From Patescibacteria group bacterium (GTDB lineage Bacteria > Patescibacteriota > Minisyncoccia > Phycocordibacterales > Phycocordibacteraceae): a stretch of DNA of 47,579 nucleotides. The DNA lies in assembly GCA_018969385.1 (NCBI GenBank), contig JAGWYL010000004.1, positions 1-47,579 on the forward strand, read 5' to 3'. Below, piece by piece: positions 1 to 7,288 of this stretch. Position 1 is the stretch's first letter; each line of letters starts with the position of its first letter. The position numbers were made by a program, and so were the translations under genes. The notes below the pieces were generated by a model that did no database searches, was not told the DNA's origin, and saw nothing but the letters and a program-made list of their open reading frames with translations.

Positions 1-2
1 AC

Positions 3-74
3 GGCCCGGTGGCGAAGTGGTAACGCGACGGTCTGCAAAACCGTTATGCGCGGGTTCAATTCCCGCCCGGGCCT
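3..74 (+). tRNA. tRNA-Cys (GCA)
   Basis: Cloverleaf with acceptor arms GGCCCGG (3-9) and CCGGGCC (67-73), anticodon loop containing GCA, T-arm GCGGGTTCAATTCCCGC and a discriminator U at 74, which is the identity base expected for tRNA-Cys. The CCA end is not encoded. First of four clustered tRNAs. Confidence 0.93.
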
Positions 75-92
75 CACGTATACTGAAGATAT

Positions 93-181
93 GCCAAGGT
101 GGCGGAATGGTAGACGCACAGGACTTAAAATCCTGAGAGGGCCTAAAAACCTTCATGTGGGTTCGAGTCCCACCCTTGGTA
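93..181 (+). tRNA. tRNA-Leu (UAA)
   Basis: Type II tRNA with a long variable arm. Acceptor GCCAAGG (93-99) pairs with CCTTGGT (174-180), with discriminator A at 181. The anticodon stem CAGGA/TCCTG holds a loop with TAA, which reads UUA/UUG leucine codons. CCA is not encoded. Confidence 0.94.
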
Positions 182-238
182 CAAATATAAAATGTGTTAG
201 ATTATGAAAGTTCCTTCGTTCGGTTCTTATCCTCACTT

Positions 239-311
239 GCACCTATAGCTCAGTTGGTAGAGCAGCTCCCTCTTAAGGAGACGGTCCCTGGTTCGAGCCC
301 AGGTAGGTGCA
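239..311 (+). tRNA. tRNA-Lys (CUU)
   Basis: Acceptor GCACCTA (239-245) pairs with TAGGTGC (304-310), discriminator A at 311. The D-arm is GCTC/GAGC and the T-arm CCTGG/CCAGG. The anticodon loop 270-276 gives CTT, lysine. The first anticodon-stem pair (265:281) is a G/A mismatch. CCA is not encoded. Confidence 0.92.
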
Positions 312-333
312 CAACTTGGTATAGTGTTGGAAC

Positions 334-415
334 GCTGGGGTGGCGAAATTGGTAGACGCACTAGCCTTAGGAGCTAGCGCCGCAAGGCATGGAGGTTCGA
401 GTCCTCTCCCCAGCA
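334..415 (+). tRNA. tRNA-Leu (UAG)
   Basis: Type II tRNA with acceptor GCTGGGG (334-340) and CCCCAGC (408-414), discriminator A at 415. The anticodon stem CTAGC/GCTAG encloses a loop with TAG, which reads CUN leucine codons. It is the last tRNA before the insertion sequence. Confidence 0.94.
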
Positions 416-421
416 CAAGAC

Positions 422-474
422 GAGCGGAAAGGCACCGCCATTCCACCGCGTAGCTACGCGGTGGTACGCCGCTC
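422..474 (+). terminator. nested hairpin after the tRNA cluster
   Basis: Outer stem GAGCGG (422-427)/CCGCTC (469-474) encloses a perfect 22-bp palindrome at 443-464 (arms CCACCGCG and CGCGGTGG). It lies 6 bases after the last tRNA and could end the tRNA transcript or be a processing structure. No T-run follows, so intrinsic termination is not proven. Confidence 0.45.
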
Positions 475-486
475 CAGGCACGTATT

Positions 487-1365
487 CTAATCAATAGCTT
501 GGAAACACTTTAAGTATTTAAGCGGCGTGGAAAGAGCGAGTCCGAAGTGATGCCGCTCGCTGTTGTACCAAGGAATATATGCCCCAAGAGCCTTGTTGAA
601 GGCTTCAGGCGTCCGCTCGACCTTGTCCAAGCACTCTTCCTGGAGCGTCCGGTTAAAGCGTTCGATATGGGCATTGTCGTTCGGTTTGCCGATACGGGAG
701 TGACGGTGCTTCTTCTGTGCTCGCTCGACGAACCACTTCCCAAACTCCGGCCCGTGGTCGGTTTGCAGCATCTCGAAATGGAACGGAGCCTGTGCTTGTG
801 CCTCTGCAAGGAAGCGCAGCGTGATGGCCGCATTCATGTGCGGGTATGTCTTGGCGTATGCCCAGCGGGAATATACGTCGATCAGGGTGAAGGTGTACAT
901 GCGCTTCTTGAGGTCGAGCATGGTATGGATGGTATCCAGTTGCACCAAGCTGCCAGGCCGCTCTGCGAGCGGCCTCTCCACATGCGGATGGAAGCGTTTC
1001 CAGGGACTGCGCTTCTTCAAGAGTCCCGTACGGTCGAGCGTGCGCTTCACTGTGGTGAGTGATACCAAGACCCCTTGCTCCTTCAGGATTTGATGGACCA
1101 CTTCAGCACTCCTCTTCACTCTCAATCGTGTACTGAAAATCTGCCAGACCAGTTCGTTCGAAATCTGCTTTGGGTGATGCCTGGGCTTCGATGATTTTGT
1201 GGGTATGGGATGCTCGCCAATGCGCATGGCCTTCCGCATCCGCTTCGTGATGGTGCCGGGCGAGACGCCAAAACGTCTCGCCGCTGTGCGCACGCCGTGC
1301 TTCTTGGCGAAGGCGGCGGCATCTCTCCTGACTCGGGGAGCACGGGGATTGTCGGTATATGCCAT
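487..1365 (-). CDS. IS481/IS3-type DDE transposase (rve integrase core)
   Basis: A 292-aa cut-and-paste or copy-paste transposase. The N-terminal third (about 10-50) is a helix-turn-helix (AARRFGVSPGTITKRM), with a second basic helical segment at about 65-115. The retroviral-integrase core at about 130-290 shows all three acidic residues: D in VQLDTIHT, D in LQTDHGPEF and E in NDNAHIERFNRTLQEE. The length fits the IS481 family; an IS3 OrfB-like member is possible. It is the only gene between the two terminal repeats and has no frameshift, so it is probably active. The start is the first ATG of the frame; no clear ribosome binding site is seen. Confidence 0.9.
   Translation of the reverse strand: MAYTDNPRAPRVRRDAAAFAKKHGVRTAARRFGVSPGTITKRMRKAMRIGEHPIPTKSSKPRHHPKQISNELVWQIFSTRLRVKRSAEVVHQILKEQGVLVSLTTVKRTLDRTGLLKKRSPWKRFHPHVERPLAERPGSLVQLDTIHTMLDLKKRMYTFTLIDVYSRWAYAKTYPHMNAAITLRFLAEAQAQAPFHFEMLQTDHGPEFGKWFVERAQKKHRHSRIGKPNDNAHIERFNRTLQEECLDKVERTPEAFNKALGAYIPWYNSERHHFGLALSTPLKYLKCFQAID
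491..508 (+). repeat. left terminal inverted repeat of the IS
   Basis: TCAATAGCTTGGAAACAC, a perfect reverse complement of the copy at 1396-1413. Confidence 0.85.
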
Positions 1366-1395
1366 GAGACTTGGAAACGGCTGTTAAGGGCACAG

Positions 1396-1413
1396 GTGTT
1401 TCCAAGCTATTGA
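1396..1413 (-). repeat. right terminal inverted repeat of the IS
   Basis: GTGTTTCCAAGCTATTGA on the plus strand, the perfect inverted mate of 491-508. Confidence 0.85.
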
Positions 1414-1428
1414 ACCATTACGCAGGCA

Positions 1429-1457
1429 TTGACTTTTCGTATTTATGTTGCTATACT
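1429..1457 (+). promoter_or_regulatory. sigma-70-type promoter for the SPFH operon
   Basis: TTGACT (1429-1434), a 17-bp spacer, then TATACT (1452-1457). This is the best-formed promoter in the window. Predicted start near 1464, giving a leader of about 84 nt containing a small GC hairpin (GTTCCGGC/GCCGGAC). It sits 15 bp outside the IS right end. Confidence 0.75.
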
Positions 1458-1547
1458 TTCCTGCAGAGGGCGTAGTGTCTTTGACGTCCCGAAAACAACA
1501 GCATCAACCACTGTTCCGGCGCTGCCGGACAAACGACGGAGCAAGTC

Positions 1548-2939
1548 ATGTCAACAAAGCGCATCATCATCGCGATCGCCGTGCTGGCGGTCATCGGGTA
1601 CTTCTTCTACGCAGGCGCGGGCTGGGCTATCGCCGACTTCGTGCTCATCGCGCTCATTGCGGCATCCGTGCCGTTCATCCTCCCTGTTCTGGCGAAGATG
1701 AACGCCGTGGTGACGTCCACCAAGGAAGGGACAGGCAAGTTCATCATGATAGGCGGTCCTAAAGGACGCGTGCATCATATGATCGCGAACCTTCGCGGCT
1801 TTCATGTGAACGATCCCGCGGCACCCTGGTATGAGGAGGCGAAACAGGACTACCACATGCTTCCGAACCAACACGGCGACGAGTACTACGACTACCACGC
1901 CCCCCAGTTCCTCCGGCCGCTTCTGAAGCATCTGGGGCTCTACTGGGTCGGGTGGCCGTGGCAAAACTATGCGGTCTATGTCTACGACTTCGACTGGAAC
2001 GAGCTCGTCACCGACGAGCGAGGCCATCAGAAGTTGCGACACCGCGTGGAGAAGTCCGACTTCGGCTACCTCATCGACTTCCCCTATGTCATCGTCACCC
2101 CTGATATCGAAACGAAAGGCGGGGAAAGCGACAAGGAAAAAGGAGACGAGGTCGATTCCGACAAAGATGCGGACGGAATCGGTCCGACCGTCGATATGCT
2201 GGGGGTGTACCCCTTGCAGATCACGAACCTCTACCGGGCCTTCTTCGAGACCGAAGATTGGCTCACGTCGACTTCGGCCGCAATCATCCGCGCAAGCCGC
2301 AACTACGGCGGCGCACGGACGTATTCCGAGCTTAAGACGGAGGTCGGAACCGATACGCCGGAAGCGTACACCACGAAGATAAGCGACCTCAACAGACTTT
2401 TTCCGGGACAGGCCATCGCCCTTCCGGAAAATGAGCGCGGCCTGGGCGCATACGGCGTCAAGGTGAAAATCAGCAACATCCAGAACGTCGAGCTGTCCGC
2501 GGGAGCAAGCGCGGAACTCGGGGCTGCGGTGACGAGGAAGTACGTCGCGCGCCAAGAAGCGGGCGCGACGAGAATCGAAGCCGACGCCAAGGCGTATGCG
2601 ACCCGTGCAGTCGGTGCGGCGGATGCGGATGCTGAACGGTTGCGCGGGAAGGCGAAGGCCTTCTCGAACCTCCAGCAGCTCCGCGTCCTCCTTGCAGGCG
2701 GCAATCGCGCGGTATTCCTCGAGCAACTGAATGCGATGAGGAACCCGAGCGAAGGTGAGAAAATAATCTGGGCGAACAATCCGTTCGTCAAGATGATTCC
2801 CGGGCTTGGAGAAGCCCTCGAAGAATCGGGAGCGAAAACTCCGGAGGACGCGAAGGCAATCCTCTCCAACCTAGACGACTTGGAGCGCGGACTCGCGCAT
2901 AACCTGTCCGCGGCGGAAGCCGCCGCGGCAAACCCATAG
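1548..2939 (+). CDS. SPFH/band-7 domain membrane protein
   Basis: A 463-aa protein with two N-terminal membrane helices (about 5-25 and 28-48). It then has a long non-classical middle part (about 50-230) rich in aromatic and charged residues with an acidic linker (GGESDKEKGDEVDSDKDADG). The band-7-like end is at about 300-385, where the phrase KVKISNIQNVEL is followed by an Ala/Glu/Arg-rich helical stretch (EAGATRIEADAKAYATRAVG) as in flotillin/stomatin-type proteins. Such proteins form membrane-associated oligomeric scaffolds; the specific role here is unknown. GGAG lies 6 bases before the ATG. It is the first gene of a two-gene operon with a membrane protein 9 bp downstream. Confidence 0.7.
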   Translation: MSTKRIIIAIAVLAVIGYFFYAGAGWAIADFVLIALIAASVPFILPVLAKMNAVVTSTKEGTGKFIMIGGPKGRVHHMIANLRGFHVNDPAAPWYEEAKQDYHMLPNQHGDEYYDYHAPQFLRPLLKHLGLYWVGWPWQNYAVYVYDFDWNELVTDERGHQKLRHRVEKSDFGYLIDFPYVIVTPDIETKGGESDKEKGDEVDSDKDADGIGPTVDMLGVYPLQITNLYRAFFETEDWLTSTSAAIIRASRNYGGARTYSELKTEVGTDTPEAYTTKISDLNRLFPGQAIALPENERGLGAYGVKVKISNIQNVELSAGASAELGAAVTRKYVARQEAGATRIEADAKAYATRAVGAADADAERLRGKAKAFSNLQQLRVLLAGGNRAVFLEQLNAMRNPSEGEKIIWANNPFVKMIPGLGEALEESGAKTPEDAKAILSNLDDLERGLAHNLSAAEAAAANP

Positions 2940-2948
2940 GGGGTAGTC

Positions 2949-3728
2949 ATGGCAACGTTCCTCTTAATCCTGTTCCTCGTCGGCGCATCCATCATCGCTG
3001 TCGGCATTTCCGTGTACAGGAACGGACGGCAACGCGGAACGGCACCGCCTGCGCCGCAAAACGGCGCAGGCGGTGCCCCCACCCTGTTCGGCATCGTCAC
3101 CGAACGCGCCGGGCGCTGGAACATGCTCTACTGGGCGCTCGGCGGCATCCTCGGCTTCGTGCTCCTCTTCGGACTCCTCGGTTGGATTCCGACGCCGTCG
3201 CCCGAGGGCGTGGTGGAGTGGTCGGGAGGCGCGTGGCTATTCGTCATCCTCGGGCTCGGTTTCGCCGTCGCAGCGACAAGCGGCGGAAAGACCGGTTCGG
3301 TGAGGGCGAAGCTGCACATCCTCTCCTGGGCTTTCGTGGCCCTCTTCCTGCTTGCGATGCTCGGCACCTTTGCCGAGTCGATGCAGATGCAGCAAGCTGC
3401 CGAGGCGGTGAAGACTCGGGCCGCGCTCGTTGCGGTCCAGGAGGCGAATGCCGACCTCGCGTGCGACGGACAGGAACGTAACGTATACGTTCCGCCGCAC
3501 GTGAAGCAGCATTCGCGCTTCATCTTCACCGGGAACACGGACATCGTGCCGACCATCCCGTTTACGAGCGGGCGGTACGCCGTCTGTACCGACTACGACG
3601 TGTGCTACACGTCGGACACGCCGGTCGACAAGATGCAACCCGCGCCGCGCTGGTACTTCAAGACCACGCACGCGGGTGACGGCTTCAGTATGGGATACCA
3701 CTGCATCAAGAAGGGTGATGCATCCTGA
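2949..3728 (+). CDS. unknown four-helix membrane protein with Cys-containing extracytoplasmic tail
   Basis: I do not recognise the family. The 259-aa product has hydrophobic helices at about 3-22, 59-80, 93-110 and 122-143, then a soluble C-terminal domain (about 150-259) with five cysteines and many aromatic residues (VYVPPHVKQHSRFIF, CTDYDVCYT), which looks like a secreted or lumenal fold. A GGGGG stretch sits 6 bases before the ATG and the gene follows the SPFH gene by 9 bp, so the two are surely co-transcribed. SPFH proteins often partner with small membrane proteins (NfeD type), but the tail here does not look like NfeD. Two hairpins follow the stop. Confidence 0.6.
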   Translation: MATFLLILFLVGASIIAVGISVYRNGRQRGTAPPAPQNGAGGAPTLFGIVTERAGRWNMLYWALGGILGFVLLFGLLGWIPTPSPEGVVEWSGGAWLFVILGLGFAVAATSGGKTGSVRAKLHILSWAFVALFLLAMLGTFAESMQMQQAAEAVKTRAALVAVQEANADLACDGQERNVYVPPHVKQHSRFIFTGNTDIVPTIPFTSGRYAVCTDYDVCYTSDTPVDKMQPAPRWYFKTTHAGDGFSMGYHCIKKGDAS

Positions 3729-3755
3729 GCCGGATGTTTTCGGGTCGATGAGAAA

Positions 3756-3817
3756 GTCCGCCGCGCCATAATGGCGCGGCGGACAAAGGGGACTGCCGCT
3801 TGCGGGGTCCCTTTTCT
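3756..3817. terminator. tandem bidirectional terminator
   Basis: A near-perfect 14-bp hairpin (3756-3769 / 3771-3784, arms GTCCGCCGCGCCAT and ATGGCGCGGCGGAC) is followed by a second stem (GGGGAC near 3787-3792 / GTCCC near 3807-3811) with a T-rich tract at 3812-3820. It separates the plus-strand SPFH operon from the convergent minus-strand pilin operon. Confidence 0.8.
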
Positions 3818-3831
3818 TTTTATGCGAGAGC

Positions 3832-4110
3832 CTATGCCGGCGGCGTAATGCCGAAGGTCGCGAGCGCTATGGAGAGTATCGCTTTGGCGCCGAAGATGAC
3901 GACGAGGCCGACGAGGCCCCAGATGAGCTTCTTCTTCCCCTCTTCGCGCTTGCTCTCGTCGCCCGCGTTCATGATGAACTCGACGCCGCCCCACAGGAAT
4001 AGGACGAATGCGGCAAGCGCGATGAGCGTGATGAGCGGGTTCACTATCGCCCCTTCGACATTCGCGAGGAAGGTGGCGGGAGTCAGTGCTGCAGCCATGC
4101 TGCCTATCAT
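3832..4110 (-). CDS. T4SS-pilin-like two-helix membrane protein (copy 1)
   Basis: About 92 aa. It has two membrane helices (roughly 26-46 and 64-85) joined by a charged loop MNAGDESKREEGKKKLIWGL. The same pattern, a hydrophobic helix with FLWG, a G-D-E-S-K-R-E-E-G loop, then W-G-L-V-G-L and a second helix, recurs in the next four genes, so it is a paralogous array. The family resembles VirB2/TrbC-type and CPR T4SS_pilin proteins, which are exported and assembled into surface filaments. The start may be ATG 4110 or 4098; an upstream extension to 4269 would cross a 15-bp hairpin and is unlikely. No N-terminal signal peptide is obvious, unlike its paralogues. Confidence 0.7.
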   Translation of the reverse strand: MIGSMAAALTPATFLANVEGAIVNPLITLIALAAFVLFLWGGVEFIMNAGDESKREEGKKKLIWGLVGLVVIFGAKAILSIALATFGITPPA

Positions 4111-4111
4111 A

Positions 4112-4145
4112 GCAGAAGCCCCGCGAAATCTCGCGGGGCTTCTGC
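4112..4145 (-). terminator. 15-bp hairpin between pilin copies 1 and 2
   Basis: Perfect 15-bp stem (4112-4126 / 4131-4145, arm GCAGAAGCCCCGCGA) with a 4-nt loop, immediately before the start codon of copy 1 and downstream of copy 2. There is no clear T-run on the minus strand, so it may be a partial terminator or an RNA-stability element that tunes relative pilin levels. Confidence 0.55.
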
Positions 4146-4172
4146 ACATCGGGGGGACGGAGGGTCCTCGGA

Positions 4173-4535
4173 CTAGTACGGACCGTTCGACGTGTACGGA
4201 GCCGTCGGGTACGTGGCGGCGGTGTTGTTCAGGTTGAAGGTTCCGCGGATGATGTTCACGAGTCCCCACACGGACACCATCACGAAGAAGCCGATGAGGC
4301 CCCAGAGCATGAGGGACTTGCCGTTCTCCTTCGCCTCTTCATCGGACGCGCCCTGGATGAAGTAGCGGAAGACGCCGAAGATGAAGACGATGAACGCGAT
4401 GGCGAACAGCACGGGAACGGCGACATTGTTGATGAGGCCGATGATGGTGTTGCCGAGGTCGGAAGCGTTGCTGATCTGGGCGAACGCGAGGAGCGGGAGG
4501 AAAAGTCCGGCACCGATGTAAGCGAGTTTCTTCAT
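4173..4535 (-). CDS. T4SS-pilin-like protein (copy 2)
   Basis: A 120-aa protein starting with a clear signal peptide (MKKLAYIGAGLFLPLLAFAQ, likely cut after AFA). Two membrane helices (about 40-62 and 80-100) flank the loop QGASDEEAKENGKSLMLWGL, and a Tyr/Asn/Pro-rich tail follows (ATYPTAPYTSNGPY). It is clearly homologous to its neighbours in the helix-loop-helix core. It lies 95 bp after copy 3 and 62 bp before copy 1. No Shine-Dalgarno site is seen. The role as a filament subunit is inferred from family and context. Confidence 0.75.
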   Translation of the reverse strand: MKKLAYIGAGLFLPLLAFAQISNASDLGNTIIGLINNVAVPVLFAIAFIVFIFGVFRYFIQGASDEEAKENGKSLMLWGLIGFFVMVSVWGLVNIIRGTFNLNNTAATYPTAPYTSNGPY

Positions 4536-4610
4536 AGGATGATTTATTGCTAGTGACTTAAGGGTAACCGGTTTCGAGCGTTAGTCAATGCGGCGAGGAC
4601 GATAGTGTGG

Positions 4611-4633
4611 AAAACGATTTCCAGAGGAAATCA
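4611..4633 (-). terminator. intrinsic terminator after pilin copy 3
   Basis: GATTTCC (minus) and its inverted arm GGAAATC (plus 4616-4622 and 4626-4632) with a 3-nt loop, followed on the minus strand by TTTT (4611-4614). The stem overlaps the stop codon of copy 3. Confidence 0.6.
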
Positions 4634-5107
4634 GCCGCCCTGTGTCGTGTTGCAGTCGCTCGAATTGCCGAAACAGGGCAGGCTCGGCTTCGACTGGTCA
4701 TTGAAGCCGAACGTGTTGTTGACGACATTCACGATTCCCCAGATGCCGAACATGACGAAGAAGCCGATGACGGCATAGAGGATGAATTCGCGGCCCGTCT
4801 CGCGCTTCGACTCGTCATCGGCACCCTTGATGAAGTAAAGGAAGATGCCCCAGAGGAAGGCGATGAAGGCGATTGCGAATACGAGCGGTACGACGTCGTT
4901 GATGAGCGTGATGAGCGTCTGGAAGAGTTGGGAGAGATTCTGCGGCGTGGAGGGGGTGAGATTGCTGTAGCTCACGCACTGCCCGTTCAGGTTGCAGTCC
5001 TGGCCAGAAGGGCATTCGGCGTTCGTGGTACACGCGAAGGCGGCGGACGGGGCGAAACCGACAAGCAGTGAGAAGAATAGGATACCGATGACGACTGTCG
5101 TGCGCAT
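4631..5107 (-). CDS. T4SS-pilin-like protein (copy 3, with Cys-rich N-terminal segment)
   Basis: 158 aa when begun at ATG 5107. It opens with a signal peptide (RTTVVIGILFFSLLVGFAPSAAFA), then a short extracytoplasmic segment with four cysteines (CTTNAECPSGQDCNLNGQC) resembling a small disulfide knot. The shared core follows: two helices around KGADDESKRETGREFILYAV. The tail has two more cysteines (LPCFGNSSDCNTTQGG). A TACACT -10 at 5137-5142 supports this start over an upstream ATG at 5146. The Cys-rich head makes it a candidate specialised (tip or anchor) subunit; that is inference. Confidence 0.75.
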   Translation of the reverse strand: MRTTVVIGILFFSLLVGFAPSAAFACTTNAECPSGQDCNLNGQCVSYSNLTPSTPQNLSQLFQTLITLINDVVPLVFAIAFIAFLWGIFLYFIKGADDESKRETGREFILYAVIGFFVMFGIWGIVNVVNNTFGFNDQSKPSLPCFGNSSDCNTTQGG

Positions 5108-5136
5108 GGGCAATGAGGTAATGCTGGTACCGAGTA

Positions 5137-5142
5137 AGTGTA
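5137..5142 (-). promoter_or_regulatory. -10 element for pilin copy 3
   Basis: TACACT on the minus strand, followed by about 29 nt to the ATG at 5107. The -35 is not clear. Confidence 0.4.
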
Positions 5143-5191
5143 GCACCGTTAATAGGCCGAGAGTCCCTTCATGGGGACAACCGCGAAGCGC

Positions 5192-5527
5192 CTAGCCGGC
5201 GATGAAGAGCGTGTTGAGAAGCAGGTGCACCATGCCCCAGACGCCGAAGATGACGACGAGCCCGACGAGGCCCCACAGGATGAAGCCGCGCGCCTCTTCC
5301 CTGCCGCGTTCCTCGCCGGCCTTTATGATGAAGTAATTCAGCATGCCCCAGAGGAAGGCGAGGAAGGCGGCGGCGTAGAGGAGCGGGATGAGACCCTTGT
5401 CGACGACGCTGACGATGGCGCCCGTGAAGCCGGAGAAGGTCTGCGCCTGCGCCGCCGCCGCGGCAGCGGGTACCGCGCCAAGAATCGCGGCGACGGCATA
5501 GGCGGCACGCCGAGGAAGCCGAGTCAT
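5192..5527 (-). CDS. T4SS-pilin-like protein (copy 4)
   Basis: 111 aa, with a signal peptide ending in a poly-Ala stretch (AVPAAAAAAQAQT). Two helices (about 48-68 and 82-104) flank IIKAGEERGREEARGFILWG, matching the array consensus. The start codon lies one base after the stop of copy 5, so the two are translationally linked. No separate promoter is seen. The family assignment is the same as for the other copies. Confidence 0.78.
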   Translation of the reverse strand: MTRLPRRAAYAVAAILGAVPAAAAAAQAQTFSGFTGAIVSVVDKGLIPLLYAAAFLAFLWGMLNYFIIKAGEERGREEARGFILWGLVGLVVIFGVWGMVHLLLNTLFIAG

Positions 5528-5528
5528 G

Positions 5529-5969
5529 CTATCCGCCGCTTATCGCGGTCACCGTTCCCTGTATGAGGAGATAGATGGCGTTCGCGCCGAGCAGGAGCAG
5601 CCCGCCGATGACGGTGTAGATGAGCGCCTGCCGCGCCTCGCGTATCTTTTCCTCCTTTCCCTGCGCGGCGACGAACAGGAAGCCGGTATACACGAGCGCC
5701 AGCACCACAAGGACGTAGCCCACGGTTCCGAGCGCCGTAAGCACGGTCGTGACGAGATTCGGAAGCGATGAGTTCGAGCCGAGCGGGTTCTGAAGCGTCG
5801 TGTTGCCGCCATTCGTGACCGGCTGGCTGTTCGGCGTGCCGCCGTTCGTGACGGGCTGCGCGTGCGCCGCCGCAAGAGGAAGGCTGCACATGATGACGCT
5901 CATGAATGCGAAAAGGAGGATGGCCGCCGCAAACGGGGAGACGGAGGTTTTGAAATGGGTTCCGTGCAT
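5529..5969 (-). CDS. T4SS-pilin-like protein (copy 5, with repeat linker)
   Basis: 146 aa from ATG 5969, one base after the stop of the solute-binding-protein gene. The N-terminal hydrophobic segment (about 13-35) is a signal peptide ending AHA. A short tandem repeat follows (QPVTNGGTPNS, then QPVTNGGNT), a low-complexity Asn/Gly linker that may be exposed. The core has two helices around VAAQGKEEKIREARQALIYTVIG. It is the most divergent copy: the loop lacks the W-G-L motif. The longer upstream reading (to 6023) would overlap the previous gene and is not needed. Confidence 0.75.
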   Translation of the reverse strand: MHGTHFKTSVSPFAAAILLFAFMSVIMCSLPLAAAHAQPVTNGGTPNSQPVTNGGNTTLQNPLGSNSSLPNLVTTVLTALGTVGYVLVVLALVYTGFLFVAAQGKEEKIREARQALIYTVIGGLLLLGANAIYLLIQGTVTAISGG

Positions 5970-5970
5970 A

Positions 5971-7269
5971 TCAGAGGTTCTTGAGGGCGGCGTCGAGCGA
6001 AAGGCCCGCCGAAATGAGGGCATTGTCCGCCGTCTCTCTGCCGCTCGTCACGTCGTTAATCATAGCAGCGAAGATGGCGTCGGTCGTCGCGCTCGATGGG
6101 GACAACCAGGCCTTCGCGATGAGCGCCTCCGGATAGAACACCGCCTGGTACGGGTCGGCGGGGTCCGGGGCGAGGAGCGCCGTGCTCGCAGGCGCCGTGT
6201 GCGTCGCTTTCGCGATTGCCGACATGGATGCGCTCGCGGAAAGCGCCTCTGCAACCGTAAATGCGCCGCTGGGGTTCTTTGACGCGGACGGGAACATGAA
6301 GGCGTACGCGAGCGCGTAGTCGGCCTTCACGCCGCCTGCGGCCGCCTGCGGGATGGGCGCCATGTCGAAGTGCAGGTTCGGATTCGCCGCGGAGAGCGAC
6401 GGGACTTCCGACGCGAATCCGGGGTAGAACGCGAGGTTTCCCGCAAGGAAGAACTGCCGCGAGTTCGGCAGGGACGGGTTCCAGGAGTAAACGGACTTGG
6501 CGGCGTCCGCGAACTGCGTATAGAAGCGCACTGCGGCGGTCGCAGGCGCCGTCTGCGCCGAGCCGCCTGCAGGCACGAGTGCGGAGCGCATGCCGCCGCT
6601 CGCGGACATCATGGTCACGGGCGAACCCGCCTGGAGGATGAGGAGGGAGAGGATGGAAGCGGCGTGCTCGACATTGCCGTACCCGCCGAACGGGATGGTG
6701 CTCTGCTGTATCGACTGCGCGTTCGTCTGCTTCGTGAGGAGCGGGACGAGCCCGGCGAACTGCTCCCATGCCGAGGGCGGAGCGGCAACGCCCGCGTCCT
6801 GCAGCAGCGTCTTGTCGTAATAGAGCACCATGGGGTCGACGACGAGCGGCACGCCGTACGTGCCTGTCTGCGTGAGATAGATGCCGAAGACGCCTTCATA
6901 GGTATTGAGGAACGTGCGCTGCGGGAGCGACGCGTACGGGATGACGGCGAGCTTGTTCGCAAGCGGAAGCAGCAGGTCCTGCGAAGCAAGGACGAGGTCC
7001 GGGCCCTTCCCCGTGGCGATGGCCTGCGCGAGGTCGTCGTTAAGCGTCGCGGGGTCCTTCTCCACATACGTGACGTTCTTATACGCGGTATTCGTCTTCG
7101 CCTCGTCCGCGATGGCGGCCTGCATCGCCGCTTGCGGCAGCACGCCCCAGATGAGCACGGTGCCGATGCTCGAACCGCCGCTTCCGCCGGTGAAGTTCGC
7201 GAAGACATAGAGACCGGCGAGCGCGAGGAATCCGAAGATGGCGACGACGACGAGCTGGAAGGGTTTCAT
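5971..7269 (-). CDS. membrane-anchored extracellular solute-binding protein (ABC sugar-type fold)
   Basis: A 432-aa protein with one N-terminal hydrophobic anchor (about 5-26, LVVVAIFGFLALAGLYVFAN) and no lipobox cysteine. The rest follows the type-1 bacterial extracellular solute-binding fold: a strand with VLIWGVL, the hinge phrase GVPLVVDPMVLYYDKTLLQDAG, the W-E-Q-F segment, and later FLAGNLAFYPGFASEVPSL and ADYALAYAFMFP. Such proteins normally deliver sugars or peptides to an ABC permease, but no permease or ATPase gene is nearby. Instead it is the first gene of the pilin operon, one base from pilin copy 5. I infer a surface capture or adhesion function linked to the filament; ordinary uptake with a distant transporter is the alternative. 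Confidence 0.75.
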   Translation of the reverse strand: MKPFQLVVVAIFGFLALAGLYVFANFTGGSGGSSIGTVLIWGVLPQAAMQAAIADEAKTNTAYKNVTYVEKDPATLNDDLAQAIATGKGPDLVLASQDLLLPLANKLAVIPYASLPQRTFLNTYEGVFGIYLTQTGTYGVPLVVDPMVLYYDKTLLQDAGVAAPPSAWEQFAGLVPLLTKQTNAQSIQQSTIPFGGYGNVEHAASILSLLILQAGSPVTMMSASGGMRSALVPAGGSAQTAPATAAVRFYTQFADAAKSVYSWNPSLPNSRQFFLAGNLAFYPGFASEVPSLSAANPNLHFDMAPIPQAAAGGVKADYALAYAFMFPSASKNPSGAFTVAEALSASASMSAIAKATHTAPASTALLAPDPADPYQAVFYPEALIAKAWLSPSSATTDAIFAAMINDVTSGRETADNALISAGLSLDAALKNL

Positions 7270-7288
7270 ATCCGCAGTTCGGGAATCC

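Larger units (their letters stand above)
491..1413 (-). mobile_element. IS481/IS3-like insertion sequence, apparently intact
   Basis: A 923-bp element bounded by perfect 18-bp terminal inverted repeats at 491-508 and 1396-1413, with one DDE transposase gene filling the interior on the minus strand. The transposase stop codon lies just outside the left repeat, so the coding region runs through that repeat. The flanks (CTAA on the left, ACCAT on the right) give no obvious target-site duplication. A strong promoter for the next gene begins 15 bases beyond the right end. Confidence 0.85.

Noticed and set aside
273-494. 73-codon frame over the tRNA-Lys and tRNA-Leu genes
   Set aside because: Lies across tRNA genes on the opposite strand; no initiation signal.
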